A stretch of 64,000 bases of DNA from positions 62,001 through 126,000 of the forward strand of contig JAGYJY010000010.1 in the NCBI GenBank assembly GCA_018401745.1. Direction: 5' to 3'. Numbering within the stretch: position 1 is the first letter of the stretch; each line of letters starts with the position of its first letter. Source of the DNA: Pirellulales bacterium (lineage in GTDB: Bacteria; Planctomycetota; Planctomycetia; Pirellulales; UBA1268). The notes under the pieces are model-generated. The model worked only from the letters and a program-made list of their open reading frames with translations, was not told the DNA's origin and did not search any database. The translations under genes and the position numbers were made by a program. Of the stretch, positions 35,789 through 44,869 are shown piece by piece.

Positions 35789-36863
35789 GTGATCAAATAC
35801 ATCGGATCAAAACGCACCCTGGTCCCGGCGATTCTTGAGCTGATCCAGCGGGCTGGCGACTTCGGCAGTGTGCTCGATCTGTTCTCGGGAACATCGCGGG
35901 TTGGCCACGCCCTCAAGCGGGCGGGCTACCGCGTGCTGGCCAACGACCACAACGCCTACGCCCACACCCTGGCGACCTGCTACGTGCAGGCCGACGCGGA
36001 GGAGGTGCTCGCTGATGCGGCGAAGCTCGTCGCCGAGTTCAACACCCTGCCTGGTGAGGCGGGCTACTTCACCGACACCTTCTGTGTGCAGTCGCGATTC
36101 TTCCAGCCGAAGAACGGCGCACGCATCGACGCGATCCGCGAGGCGATTGCCGCCAAGGATCTCAAGCCCGAACTCGAGGCGGTGATGCTCGTCTCGCTGA
36201 TGGAAGCGGCCGACCGCGTCGACTCCACGACCGGCCTGCAGATGGCCTATCTCAAGTCGTGGGCCCCGCGGGCCTCAGGCGATCTCCAGCTGCGGGTGCC
36301 CGACGTGCTGCCGAGGGCGACGCAGGGCAAGGGCCGGGCCTTCTGCCTCGACGCCGTTCAGGCAGCCCGCGACCTCACCGCCGACGTGGCCTACCTCGAC
36401 CCTCCCTACAACCAGCACTCCTATCTCGGCAACTACCACATCTGGGAGTCGCTTGTGCGGTGGGACAAGCCCGAGGTCTATGGCGTGGCCTGCAAGCGGG
36501 TCGATGTGCGCGAGCGGCGGAGCCCGTTCAACTCGCGGCCCCGCGTCGCCGCTGCGATGCGGCAGCTGCTGGAAAGCCTGCAGGCCCCCGGTCGTCGTCG
36601 TCTCCTTCAGCAACGAGGGCTACCTTGACCGCAGCGAAATGGAGGCGATGCTCGCGTCACTGTGGGGAGGCACGGGCAATGTCGTGACGATCGAGCACGA
36701 CTTCAAGCGCTACGTCGGCGCCCAGATCGGCATCCACAACCCCCAGGGCAGACGGGTCGGCAGGGTCAGCCACCTGCGGAATAAGGAGTTTCTCTACGTC
36801 GTCGCCCAGGAAGACCTGAGCAGCCAGCTGGCCCCTGCCACGCCCGTTCGCCCACTCAGTTGA
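35789..36863 (+). CDS. DNA adenine methylase, Dam/D12 class (one frameshift)
   Basis: GTG 35789 gives VIKYIGSKRTLVPAILELI, the D12-class opening. VLDLFSGTSRVGHALK is the AdoMet loop (motif I), and VAYLDPPYNQHSYLGNYHIWESLVRWD is the catalytic DPPY motif. After QLLESLQAP, the frame breaks within a CCCCC run (36585-36589); deleting one C gives QAPVVVVSFSNEGYLDRSEME and continues to a stop at 36863, with the C-terminal basic GRRVGRVSHLRNKEFL tail. It would methylate adenine N6 in a specific short site; recognition unknown. No restriction nuclease is adjacent, so it could be a solitary methylase. Confidence 0.87.
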
Positions 36864-37665
36864 CGGAGCCCGGCGTCGCCACACCGCTGGGCGTTGACGA
36901 CTCGGAAGCCGGTGGCAGGCCGCCCTCGGGCAGCGTCGGCAGGAAGCCGCCGGGAGTCGCCGACGGCCCGCCTTGCTCGCCGTCTGCACCGGCCTCGTCA
37001 ACCCCAGGCCGTGGGCCCTCGCCCTCGTCGCTGGTCTCGCCATCGCCCTCACCACCAGCTGCTTTCTCCGGCTCAGGCACCGGCAGCGGCTCGATCCACA
37101 GTCCCAGGCGATACCGTTCGAGCAGCTCCTTGGCCAGGCTGTTGGACACACCGGCGACGTTGGCGAGCATCGCCTCGCCGACGCGAAACTCCACCTCCTC
37201 AGGCTGAAAGCGATAGTCCGCGGGAACGTCCCTCGCTTCTTGGCAGGTTCCCATCGACCAGGCGATGTGCACCGTGGCAGCCACCACCACACCGGCAAGC
37301 ACGCCAGCCAGCGAGCCGAGGAGCCCATCGGTGATCAGCGAAAGACGCACCGCCGACTCACGAATGAACGCCTGCATTGCTCCCACCGTGGCCGCAGCTC
37401 CGGCCAGGAAGACCAGCAGAAAGGCGGCCACGGTGGCATAGCCCTGTGGCACCTCGAGCTTGACGAGCATGCCCGCTCCCCATCCACACAGCGCCAGCGC
37501 CGCATCGAGCGAGAGCAGCAGCCCAAAGCCGAGGAGCGTGGTGCGAAAGCCCCCGAGCTTGATGCCCGTGCCGGCGAGCACCAGCACACAGAGGGCCACG
37601 GCTGGATCGTCGAGCCGCTGCACGATCGAGCTCTCTGCCAGCATTGCCAAACTTCCTGCAAGCAT
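36856..37665 (-). CDS. CvpA-like integral membrane protein
   Basis: 269 residues. Four hydrophobic segments can be seen, at about residues 20-38, 44-64, 76-96 and 116-136, fitting the CvpA/colicin-V production family (membrane-embedded four-helix protein). The C-terminal half (from about 150) is soluble and rich in Pro, Glu, Gly and Ser, a low-complexity tail. Function in this lineage unknown. It overlaps the methylase gene tail to tail by 8 bp and lies 8 bp downstream of the GspE-like gene. Confidence 0.75.
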   Translation of the reverse strand: MLAGSLAMLAESSIVQRLDDPAVALCVLVLAGTGIKLGGFRTTLLGFGLLLSLDAALALCGWGAGMLVKLEVPQGYATVAAFLLVFLAGAAATVGAMQAFIRESAVRLSLITDGLLGSLAGVLAGVVVAATVHIAWSMGTCQEARDVPADYRFQPEEVEFRVGEAMLANVAGVSNSLAKELLERYRLGLWIEPLPVPEPEKAAGGEGDGETSDEGEGPRPGVDEAGADGEQGGPSATPGGFLPTLPEGGLPPASESSTPSGVATPGSVN

Positions 37666-37673
37666 CGTCAGCC

Positions 37674-39293
37674 TCAGTTGGTCACCCGTGTCACCTCATC
37701 GAGCGTGGTCACGCCCGCGATCACCTTCCGCAACCCGTCGAGCCGTAGGCTCTTCATCCCCGCCTTGCGGGCTGAGCCGCGGATCGCCTCGATCGATGGC
37801 TGCCCCACGAGCAGGCTTCGCACCTCTGGGCCGATCTCGAGCAGCTCGTAGATGCCAGTCCGACCTTTGAAACCAACCCCGAAACACTCCTTGCAGCCCT
37901 TCTCTCGATAAAACACCGGCGGCTTTTCGAAGCGAATCCCGAGCGTCTTGAGCAGCTCCGGCTGCGGCTCGTAAGGCTCCCGACACTTCGGGCAGAGCAC
38001 CCGCACCAGCCGCTGGGCGAGCACGGCGGTCAACGCCGACTGGATCAGGCTCGCCTCGATCCCGATGTCGAGCAGACGGGTGATCGTGGTGGGGGCGTCG
38101 TTGGCATGCAGGGTTGTAAACACGAAGTGGCCGGTCAGCGCCGCCTGCATGGCGATCTCGGCGGTTTCTTTGTCGCGAATCTCACCGACAAGGATCACGT
38201 CGGGGTCCTGCCGCAACGCCGAGCGGAGAATCTTGGCAAAGGTCAGTTCGGCCGCCACGTTGACCGCCGTCTGGGAGACGTTGTCGAGCCGATACTCGAT
38301 CGGATCCTCGATCGTCATGATGTTGCGGGTGAGCGAATCGATCTCGGAGAGGGCCGAGTAGAGCGTGGTTGTTTTGCCGGCTCCGGTCGGCCCACAGACG
38401 ATCAGCATGCCATGCGGCCGGTGGATCAGAGTCCGCATCGCCTCGAGCATCGCCGGTGCCATGCCCAGGCCCGTCAGGCCACCCTGCACGATGCCCCCGT
38501 CGGCGTCGAGCAGCCGCAGGGCGATCTTCTCGCCGAAGTTCGTCGGCCCCGACGCCGCCCGCACATCAAACGTGCGAGCCTGGTAGCGAGCAGAAAAGGT
38601 GCCATCCTGCGGTCGCCGCCGCTCGGCGATGTCCATGTCGGCGAGCACCTTCACCGCCGAAACCGCCGGCCGGCCCTCGTCGCCGGTCAGGGTGGAGACA
38701 GTCTGCAAGATGCCGTCGACGCGAAAACGCACCCCAAACTCGTCTCCTTTTTTAGGTTCGATGTGGATATCAGTGGCCCGCATGTGAATCGCCGACTCAA
38801 AGATTTCGCGAATCGTGGCCACCGCCTTGGAGACCTCGCGATCGGAGGCATTGCTGCCGTCGAGCGACGTGCCGTCTTTCTTCAAGAGCTCCACATAGGC
38901 GACGCCATCGCTGACCACCGCCGCCCCGCCACTGGATCGCGACCACCGCAGCGCTCCCTTCAGGCTGCGGCCCTGGTCGCGCCAAAACTCCCTGGTGAAG
39001 AGCTTCAGGAGGAGCCGCTCCGATTCCATCGCCTTGTTGTCGCGATAGAGCAGATAGCCGATGCCCCCCACACTCCACAGCAGCAACAGGAGGGGCATGA
39101 CCGTGGGGCCGGCTCGCAGCAGTGCCAGCAGCGAGATCATGCCGGTCACGACAGCGGCAAAACTCCACCGCTGCGGCTGGCCGAGCACAGCCGCCGCATC
39201 CCTCTGCACCCACACGCAGCCCGCGGCCCAGGCAACGGTCAGCACCGTGCCGATCAGCAGCCAAACGATGAACCAGATCGAGGGTTCCGCCAT
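37674..39293 (-). CDS. GspE/PilB-like secretion ATPase with N-terminal membrane segments
   Basis: 539 residues. C-terminal ATPase: Walker A GPTGAGKTTTLYSAL, ASP-box IEDPIEYRLDNVSQ, LRQDPDVILVGEIRDKETAEIAMQAALTGHFVFTTLHAND, and a Cys-rich zinc site (LCPKC and CKEC). Preceding it is the N2-like region DIHIEPKKGDEFGVRFRVDG. Unusually the N-terminus (residues 5-75) has three hydrophobic helices and no N1/MshEN domain, so the ATPase itself would be membrane-bound. It would power assembly of type II secretion or type IV pili. No other pil or gsp gene is close. Confidence 0.88.
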   Translation of the reverse strand: MAEPSIWFIVWLLIGTVLTVAWAAGCVWVQRDAAAVLGQPQRWSFAAVVTGMISLLALLRAGPTVMPLLLLLWSVGGIGYLLYRDNKAMESERLLLKLFTREFWRDQGRSLKGALRWSRSSGGAAVVSDGVAYVELLKKDGTSLDGSNASDREVSKAVATIREIFESAIHMRATDIHIEPKKGDEFGVRFRVDGILQTVSTLTGDEGRPAVSAVKVLADMDIAERRRPQDGTFSARYQARTFDVRAASGPTNFGEKIALRLLDADGGIVQGGLTGLGMAPAMLEAMRTLIHRPHGMLIVCGPTGAGKTTTLYSALSEIDSLTRNIMTIEDPIEYRLDNVSQTAVNVAAELTFAKILRSALRQDPDVILVGEIRDKETAEIAMQAALTGHFVFTTLHANDAPTTITRLLDIGIEASLIQSALTAVLAQRLVRVLCPKCREPYEPQPELLKTLGIRFEKPPVFYREKGCKECFGVGFKGRTGIYELLEIGPEVRSLLVGQPSIEAIRGSARKAGMKSLRLDGLRKVIAGVTTLDEVTRVTN

Positions 39294-39388
39294 CAGACCT
39301 CCCGCTCCACACTCGCTCCGCGGCGGATCGTGGCGGTGCCACGTCGCGTTTCAGAGAACCTCTTTGGAATCTGCTGTGTATCCTGGAA

Positions 39389-40942
39389 ATGTTCTCAGGC
39401 AGGATGAACCACAAGCGCACCGGTGCTATGACGACTATCCAGCATACCGCAGCCTCCACCTCGCACGAGACCGGGAAAAAACCGCCCGCGGAGGCAGCGT
39501 CGCATCGCGGGGCAGCTCCCAAGCGGCAGTTTCTCCTCGATGCAGCGGCCCACGTGGCAGACACAGGCCACCGCACCTTCGTCAACTCGGCCCTCGGCGG
39601 CTACTACAAGAGTCGCGACGCCCAGAAGGCCCGCTACCGCGACTGGGAGCATGCTCGGGATGCCGCCAGCCTGGCGAAATGGACGGCCGTCAACCGGCTC
39701 GACGAGCTGCTTGAGCAGTTCACCAGCCGCTTTGAGGCCCATGGCGGCACCGTGCACTGGGCGGCCAACGCCGAGGAAGCCCGCAGCATCATCCTCGGCC
39801 TTGTGCGGAAAGCCGATGCCAAGGCGATCATCAAGAGCAAGTGCATGACCAGCGAGGAGATCCACCTCAACGCAGCTCTTGAGGAAGAGGGCTATGGCGT
39901 GGTGGAGAGCGACCTCGGCGAGTTCATCCAGCAGCTTCGCGGTGAGCCGCCCTACCACTTCGTCTTTCCCTGCATGCACGTCCGCCGCGACGAGATCAGC
40001 ACGCTCTTCCACGACAATCTTGGCAGCGAGCCCACCGACAGCCCAGAGGAGCTGACGATGATCGCCCGCCGCCACATGCGTCAGCTCTACGTCAACGCCG
40101 ACGTGGGCATCACCGGCGCTAACTTCCTCGTCGCCGAAACCGGCCAGATTTCGATCACGGAAAACGAGGGCAATGCCCGGCTGACCGCTGCACTTCCGAA
40201 GATGCACATCGCACTGGCTGGCATTGAAAAGGTGGTGGCCAACCTCGACGACCTCTCGGTGCTCCTGCCGATGCTCGCCACGGCCGGGGCCGGCCAGCCG
40301 ATGACCTGCTACAACACGCTCTACTCCGGTCCCCGGCGGGAAGGGGAGTGCGACGGGCCGGAGGAGATGCACCTGGTGCTCCTCGACAATGCCCGCACGG
40401 CGCTTCTGGCCGATGCCGAGCAGCGGGACGCCCTGCAGTGCATTCGCTGCGGTGCCTGCCTGAACGTCTGCCCGATCTTCAAGAACGTCGGCGGCTTCAC
40501 CTACGGCACGACCTATCAGGGGCCGATCGGCTCGGTGATCACGCCGCATCTCCGCGGCCTCGCCGATTGGAATCATCTCTCGGGGGCAAGCTCGCTCTGC
40601 GGTGCCTGCAGCGATGCCTGTCCGGTGCGGATCGACATCCATCATCACCTGCTGCACAACCGACGCAATGCGGCCCGGACCGCACCGAACTGGCTTGAGA
40701 AAATCGGCCATCGGCTGTTTGTCGTCGTGGCCAGCCGCCCCTGGCTGTTTCGCATCGCTGGCTGGATCGCCCGCCACACGATGGGCCTGGCCCGCCGACT
40801 GAAGCCCCCCTTGGTTCGCGAGTGGCTTGCCAGCCGCGACCTGCCCTCGCCACCAGCCGAGAGCTTCCGTACGGCCTGGCGACGTCGACAGCAGGCAGCA
40901 GCAGGTGCCGCATCGTCCCATCGTTCCCAGCCGAGGCCATGA
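39389..40942 (+). CDS. lutB: L-lactate utilisation iron-sulfur protein LutB (YkgF)
   Basis: 517 residues from the first ATG (39389; 39428 is an alternative start that removes 13 residues). The N-domain has TGHRTFVNSALGGYYKSRDAQKARY, AIIKSKCMTSEEIHLNAALEEEGYGVVESDLGEFI and GITGANFLVAETGQISITENEGNAR. Two [4Fe-4S] motifs follow, CIRCGACLNVCP and CGACSDACPV. It is the redox core of the lactate dehydrogenase complex with LutA and LutC. It overlaps lutC by 4 bp (ATGA). Divergent from the GspE-like gene, with a 95-bp intergenic region. Confidence 0.95.
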   Translation: MFSGRMNHKRTGAMTTIQHTAASTSHETGKKPPAEAASHRGAAPKRQFLLDAAAHVADTGHRTFVNSALGGYYKSRDAQKARYRDWEHARDAASLAKWTAVNRLDELLEQFTSRFEAHGGTVHWAANAEEARSIILGLVRKADAKAIIKSKCMTSEEIHLNAALEEEGYGVVESDLGEFIQQLRGEPPYHFVFPCMHVRRDEISTLFHDNLGSEPTDSPEELTMIARRHMRQLYVNADVGITGANFLVAETGQISITENEGNARLTAALPKMHIALAGIEKVVANLDDLSVLLPMLATAGAGQPMTCYNTLYSGPRREGECDGPEEMHLVLLDNARTALLADAEQRDALQCIRCGACLNVCPIFKNVGGFTYGTTYQGPIGSVITPHLRGLADWNHLSGASSLCGACSDACPVRIDIHHHLLHNRRNAARTAPNWLEKIGHRLFVVVASRPWLFRIAGWIARHTMGLARRLKPPLVREWLASRDLPSPPAESFRTAWRRRQQAAAGAASSHRSQPRP

Positions 40943-41727
40943 TGACAGACGAGCCTGCGACGACCGCCAGCCCCGCAGCCCGCTCCTCCCGCGCTGTGAT
41001 CCTCGCCCGCATCCGCGAGGCACTGCGAGTGCCGGCTCCACCGCCGCATATGCTCGATCGGCAGCTGGTCACGGCTGCTGAGCCCCCGACAGCGTCGCAG
41101 CCCGATCGCGGAAGCGGCTTTCCGACGCTCTCGGTTTTGCCAGCGGAGGCCGGCCGCCCCTGGCTGCCCGATGGAGGGGCCACGCCTGAGGAAAGGCTCG
41201 CCCTGCTCACCGACAACCTGGAAAAGCTGCGGGCCGTGGTGCACCGCTGTGGCTCGGCGGACGAGGCGGGCAGCGTCGTGGCCGAGCTTGCCCGCAGCAA
41301 CAGCTGGCAGCGGGTTGCCTTTCACCACGACCCGCTCATCGAGCCCCTCGTGCCGCAGCTGCCCTGCGAGGTGGTTGAGGTCGACGGTGCCGACGGCAGC
41401 GACAAACACCGACTCGAAGCCTGCGATGCGGGCATCTCGTCGTGCGAACTGCTCGTCGCCCAGACCGGTTCGATCCTCGTCAGCAGCCGGCTCTCCGGAG
41501 GCCGGGGGCTTTCGATCCTGCCGCATGTGCATGTGGTGGTGGCCCACACCAGCCAGATTTTTGGCACCCTCGGCGACGCCTTGGAAGCGACCAAGGCGCG
41601 GCATGGTGGCCAGCTGCCGAGCATGCTCTCCTTCATCACCGGCCCCAGCCGCACCGGCGACATCGAGCGGATCCTTGTGCTCGGTGCCCACGGGCCCAAA
41701 GAGCTCCATGTGATCCTCATTGGCTAA
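40939..41727 (+). CDS. lutC: L-lactate utilisation protein LutC (YkgG)
   Basis: 262 residues. The family block SCELLVAQTGSILVSSRLSGGRGLSILPHVHVVV, SQIFGTLGDALEATKARHG and GPSRTGDIERILVLGAHGPKELHVILIG is intact. LutC completes the LutABC L-lactate oxidase; it overlaps lutB's stop. Two consecutive ATGs (40939 and 40942) exist; I use the first. Confidence 0.94.
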   Translation: MMTDEPATTASPAARSSRAVILARIREALRVPAPPPHMLDRQLVTAAEPPTASQPDRGSGFPTLSVLPAEAGRPWLPDGGATPEERLALLTDNLEKLRAVVHRCGSADEAGSVVAELARSNSWQRVAFHHDPLIEPLVPQLPCEVVEVDGADGSDKHRLEACDAGISSCELLVAQTGSILVSSRLSGGRGLSILPHVHVVVAHTSQIFGTLGDALEATKARHGGQLPSMLSFITGPSRTGDIERILVLGAHGPKELHVILIG

Positions 41728-41736
41728 GAACCCTCC

Positions 41737-42204
41737 ATGAACTACTGGCTGATCAAGAGCGAGCCCTCGAGTTTCTCGATCCAGGACCTCGCCAAAGCGA
41801 CCAAGAAGACCACCTGCTGGGATGGCGTTCGCAACTACCAGGCCCGCAACTTCATGCAGAGCATGAAGAAGGGCGACCGCTGCATCTACTACCACTCCAA
41901 CGCGGCCCCCCCGGCGGCAGTCGGTGTGGCCGAGGTGGTCAGGGAGGCCTACCCCGACCGCTCCGCTCTCGATCCCACCAGCCACTATCACGATCCCAAG
42001 GCCAGTGAAGAGAAGCCCATCTGGGCCATGGTCGATGTGAAACTCGTTGCAATCTTTCCCCGCGAAGTCTCCCTCGAAGAGCTCCGCGGGGTGAAGGCCC
42101 TCGCCGGCATGGAGCTGCTCCGCAAGGGCAGCCGGCTCTCGGTGTTGCCGATCACGGCAGCCGAGTTTCGCACCATCGAAAAGCTGGCCGCGAAGACGCC
42201 ATAA
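41737..42204 (+). CDS. EVE domain protein
   Basis: 155 residues. MNYWLIKSEPSSFSIQDLAK, CWDGVRNYQARNFMQSMKKGDRCIYYHSN and VEVVREAYPDRSALDPTSHYHDPKA-type blocks match the EVE domain (THYN1-like), a PUA-related fold that binds modified bases in nucleic acids. Bacterial members are often small, single-domain proteins. It sits 9 bp after lutC and 7 bp before bioF, so it may be expressed from the same transcript, without obvious functional link. Confidence 0.93.
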   Translation: MNYWLIKSEPSSFSIQDLAKATKKTTCWDGVRNYQARNFMQSMKKGDRCIYYHSNAAPPAAVGVAEVVREAYPDRSALDPTSHYHDPKASEEKPIWAMVDVKLVAIFPREVSLEELRGVKALAGMELLRKGSRLSVLPITAAEFRTIEKLAAKTP

Positions 42205-42211
42205 TGCAGCT

Positions 42212-43441
42212 ATGCCCTGCCGTCTCGACCCACCGCCCCCCCTGCCCCAGCCTGCGACTGCCCTGCCGGCTGCCCTGGGCTGGATCGATAGTGCCCTCGA
42301 CCGGCTCGATGCCGACGGGCTGAGGCGACAGATTCGTATCCGCAGTGGCCGGCAGGGCCGGGAAGTGGAGCTTGACGGCCGGCGGCTGCTCAACTTCGGC
42401 TCCAACGACTACCTCGGACTTGCGGGTGATGTGCGGCTCACCCGGGCCTGCTCCAAAGGCAGCTGCGCCGAGGGCTTTGGCGCGGGAGCGAGCCCCTTGG
42501 TCAGCGGTCAGTCGCAGGCGCATCGTAGCCTGGAGCGAGGAATCGCCACGCTGCTGGCAGTCGACGCCGCTCTCACCTTCCCCAGCGGCTTTGCGGCCAA
42601 CGCCGCCACGATTCCTGCGGTGGTCGGTGACGGTGATCTGATCGCCAGCGACGCGCGAAACCACGCCAGCATCATCGATGGCTGCCGGCTCTCGAAAGCC
42701 CGCCTGATCGTCTATCCCCACCGCGATGTCGCAGCCCTCGAAGCGCGGCTGACCGCAGCAGGCCCGGCTCGCCGCATCCTGATTGTCACCGACAGTCTGT
42801 TTTCGATGGATGGCACGATCGCCCCGCTGGCCGACCTCTGTGATGTGGCTGCACGGCATGCTGCCATGCTGATGGTCGATGAGGCCCACGCCACAGGCGT
42901 CTTCGGCGAGCGGGGTAGCGGCCTGGTCGAGGCGAGCGGCTGCAGCGATGGCGTGCACATTCGCGTCGGCACGCTCTCCAAAGCGCTCGGCACGGCCGGG
43001 GGCTTCGTGGCGGGCCATGCCTCGCTCGTCAGCTGGCTTGCCCACGCGGCCCGCGGCTGGGTGTTTTCCACCGCACACCCACCGGGCGTTGCCGCTGCGG
43101 CCACCCGTGCGGTTGAGCTTCTGGCTGAGGAACCGTTTCGCCGCCGCGAGCTGCTGGCAAAAGCTGCAGCCTTTCGCGAGCGAATCGCCACGACCGGACA
43201 GGCCACACACCGTCGCATCGCCAGCGATCTCACCAGCCAGATTCTGCCCGTGATCGTCGGTGAGCCAGGCCGGGCAGTCGCCGCGGCCGAGCGACTGCTC
43301 GACGCAGGCTTCTTCGTGCCGGCGATCCGGCCGCCGAGTGTGCCTGACGGGGCGAGCCTGCTGCGGATCAGCCTCGCCTGGCACCACACCGACGATGACC
43401 TCGTCAGGCTCGCCGACACCCTGCAGACGGTGCTGGCATGA
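42212..43441 (+). CDS. bioF: 8-amino-7-oxononanoate synthase-like enzyme (BioF family)
   Basis: 409 residues. It has LLNFGSNDYLGLAGD, SPLVSGQSQAHRSLE, VTDSLFSMDGTIAPL, MLMVDEAHATGVFGERG and the PLP-binding Lys in VGTLSKALGTAGG. Alpha-oxoamine synthases condense an acyl-CoA with an amino acid. BioF uses pimeloyl-CoA/ACP and Ala to start biotin synthesis, the most likely role since BirA is encoded at 61715. A related enzyme (Kbl, SPT) cannot be excluded. It overlaps the start of the following monooxygenase by 4 bp. Confidence 0.85.
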   Translation: MPCRLDPPPPLPQPATALPAALGWIDSALDRLDADGLRRQIRIRSGRQGREVELDGRRLLNFGSNDYLGLAGDVRLTRACSKGSCAEGFGAGASPLVSGQSQAHRSLERGIATLLAVDAALTFPSGFAANAATIPAVVGDGDLIASDARNHASIIDGCRLSKARLIVYPHRDVAALEARLTAAGPARRILIVTDSLFSMDGTIAPLADLCDVAARHAAMLMVDEAHATGVFGERGSGLVEASGCSDGVHIRVGTLSKALGTAGGFVAGHASLVSWLAHAARGWVFSTAHPPGVAAAATRAVELLAEEPFRRRELLAKAAAFRERIATTGQATHRRIASDLTSQILPVIVGEPGRAVAAAERLLDAGFFVPAIRPPSVPDGASLLRISLAWHHTDDDLVRLADTLQTVLA

Positions 43442-44869
43442 TCGCTCCTGGCGACGGCCACGACTCCCCTGTGGGCTGGTGTGTGATCGGTGCCGGTCCG
43501 TCTGGCCTGACGGCCTTAAAGAGCCTCCGCGAGCTCGGCCTTCCCGCCGAATGCCTTGAGCGGGAAGACGACATCGGTGGCAACTGGTATTTCGGCACCG
43601 CGGCCAGTCGTATCTTCGCCTCCACACGGCTGATCAGCTCCCGGCCGCTGACGGAGTTTGGTGACTTCCCGATGCCGCGGAACCTGCCCTGGCATCCCCA
43701 CCACACCGCCTGCCTCGACTACCTCCGCGGCTACGCCGACCACTTCGGCCTGCGGCCGTTTATTCGGCCCCACAGCACGGTCGAGCGAGTTGAGCCGGCT
43801 GCAGCCGGTGGCTGGGAGGTGCATCTCGCCAGCGGCCCACCGCGGACCTACGAGGGTGTGGTGATTGCCAACGGCCACAACCATGTGCCGCGGCTGCCCA
43901 CGATTCCCGGCCGCTTCACGGGCAGCTTTTTGCACGCGGCCAACTACACCGGCCCCGACGACCCGCTAGCTGTGGCCGGTCGCCGCGTGCTCGTGATTGG
44001 CGGGGGCAACTCCGGCTGCGACATCGGCGTCGACGTCTGCCGCCAGGCTGCTGCCACCTTCCACTCCACGCGCCGCAGCTACCATGTGGTGCCCCGCACG
44101 ATCCTTGGCCGACCGGCCGACCTTCGTGGCGAACGGCTGCTGAAGATGCGGGTTCCCGTCTGGCTGCGGCGGCTGATCTCCCTGCGGCTGATCGACCGAT
44201 CGATCGGCCTGCCGCATCGGCACGGCCTGCCCGCTCCAGATCATCGGCTCTGGGAGACCCACCCGGTGATCAACGAGCGGCTCTACCGCTGCATCGACGA
44301 AGGAGCGATCACCGCTGTCCCGGGGGTCGAGCGGTTTGAGGGAGACTGCGTCGTCTTTCAGCGACGGCCGCCGTGAGCCGATCGACATCGTGATCGCCGC
44401 CACCGGCTACCGAATCGCGATGCCCTTCATCGCTCAACAGCATCTTCGCAATGAGCGGAACCTGGCAGCAGACGACGCCAGGGATCTCGATGAGCAGCCG
44501 CCCGATCTGTTTCTGCATATGCTGCCGCGGCATCGCGACGACCTCGCCTGCGTGGGCCTGATTCAGCCCGACAGCGGCCAGTGGGGGCTGACCGATCTGC
44601 AGGCCCGCGTGGTCGCGCGGATGGCGCTGGCCCGTCGCCATGCCCCGCGGACCGCCGCCTGGCTCCGCCGCACCTGCCAACAGTCGCCACCGCTGACGCC
44701 CATTCGCTACGTCGACTCGCCTCGCCATCGGCTCGAGGTCGAGCACTTCAGCTACCGGCGTCGGCTCGAACGGCTGATCACCGCCCTCGACCGCCGGCTC
44801 CGCCGTGAGATCAGCGGGGCGGGGCAGGCTGCTGCGGGTTGCCGAAGATCGCCTCCAGCCCGCGGTTGA
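43438..44869 (+). CDS. FMO-type flavin monooxygenase (one frameshift)
   Basis: The N-terminus WCVIGAGPSGLTALKSLRELGL is the FAD loop; EREDDIGGNWYFG follows. The FMO fingerprint FTGSFLHAANY (F-x-G-x3-H-x3-Y) is seen, then NADPH loop VLVIGGGNSGCDIGVDV. Near 44356-44358 the frame breaks within TTT; deleting one T gives ...DCVVFSDGRREPIDIVIAATGYRIAMPFI, including the ATGY motif near the FMO C-terminus, to a stop at 44869. Substrate unknown. It differs from the Baeyer-Villiger type at 29409 by its fingerprint. Its tail overlaps the AsmA-like gene by 59 bp. Confidence 0.84.
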
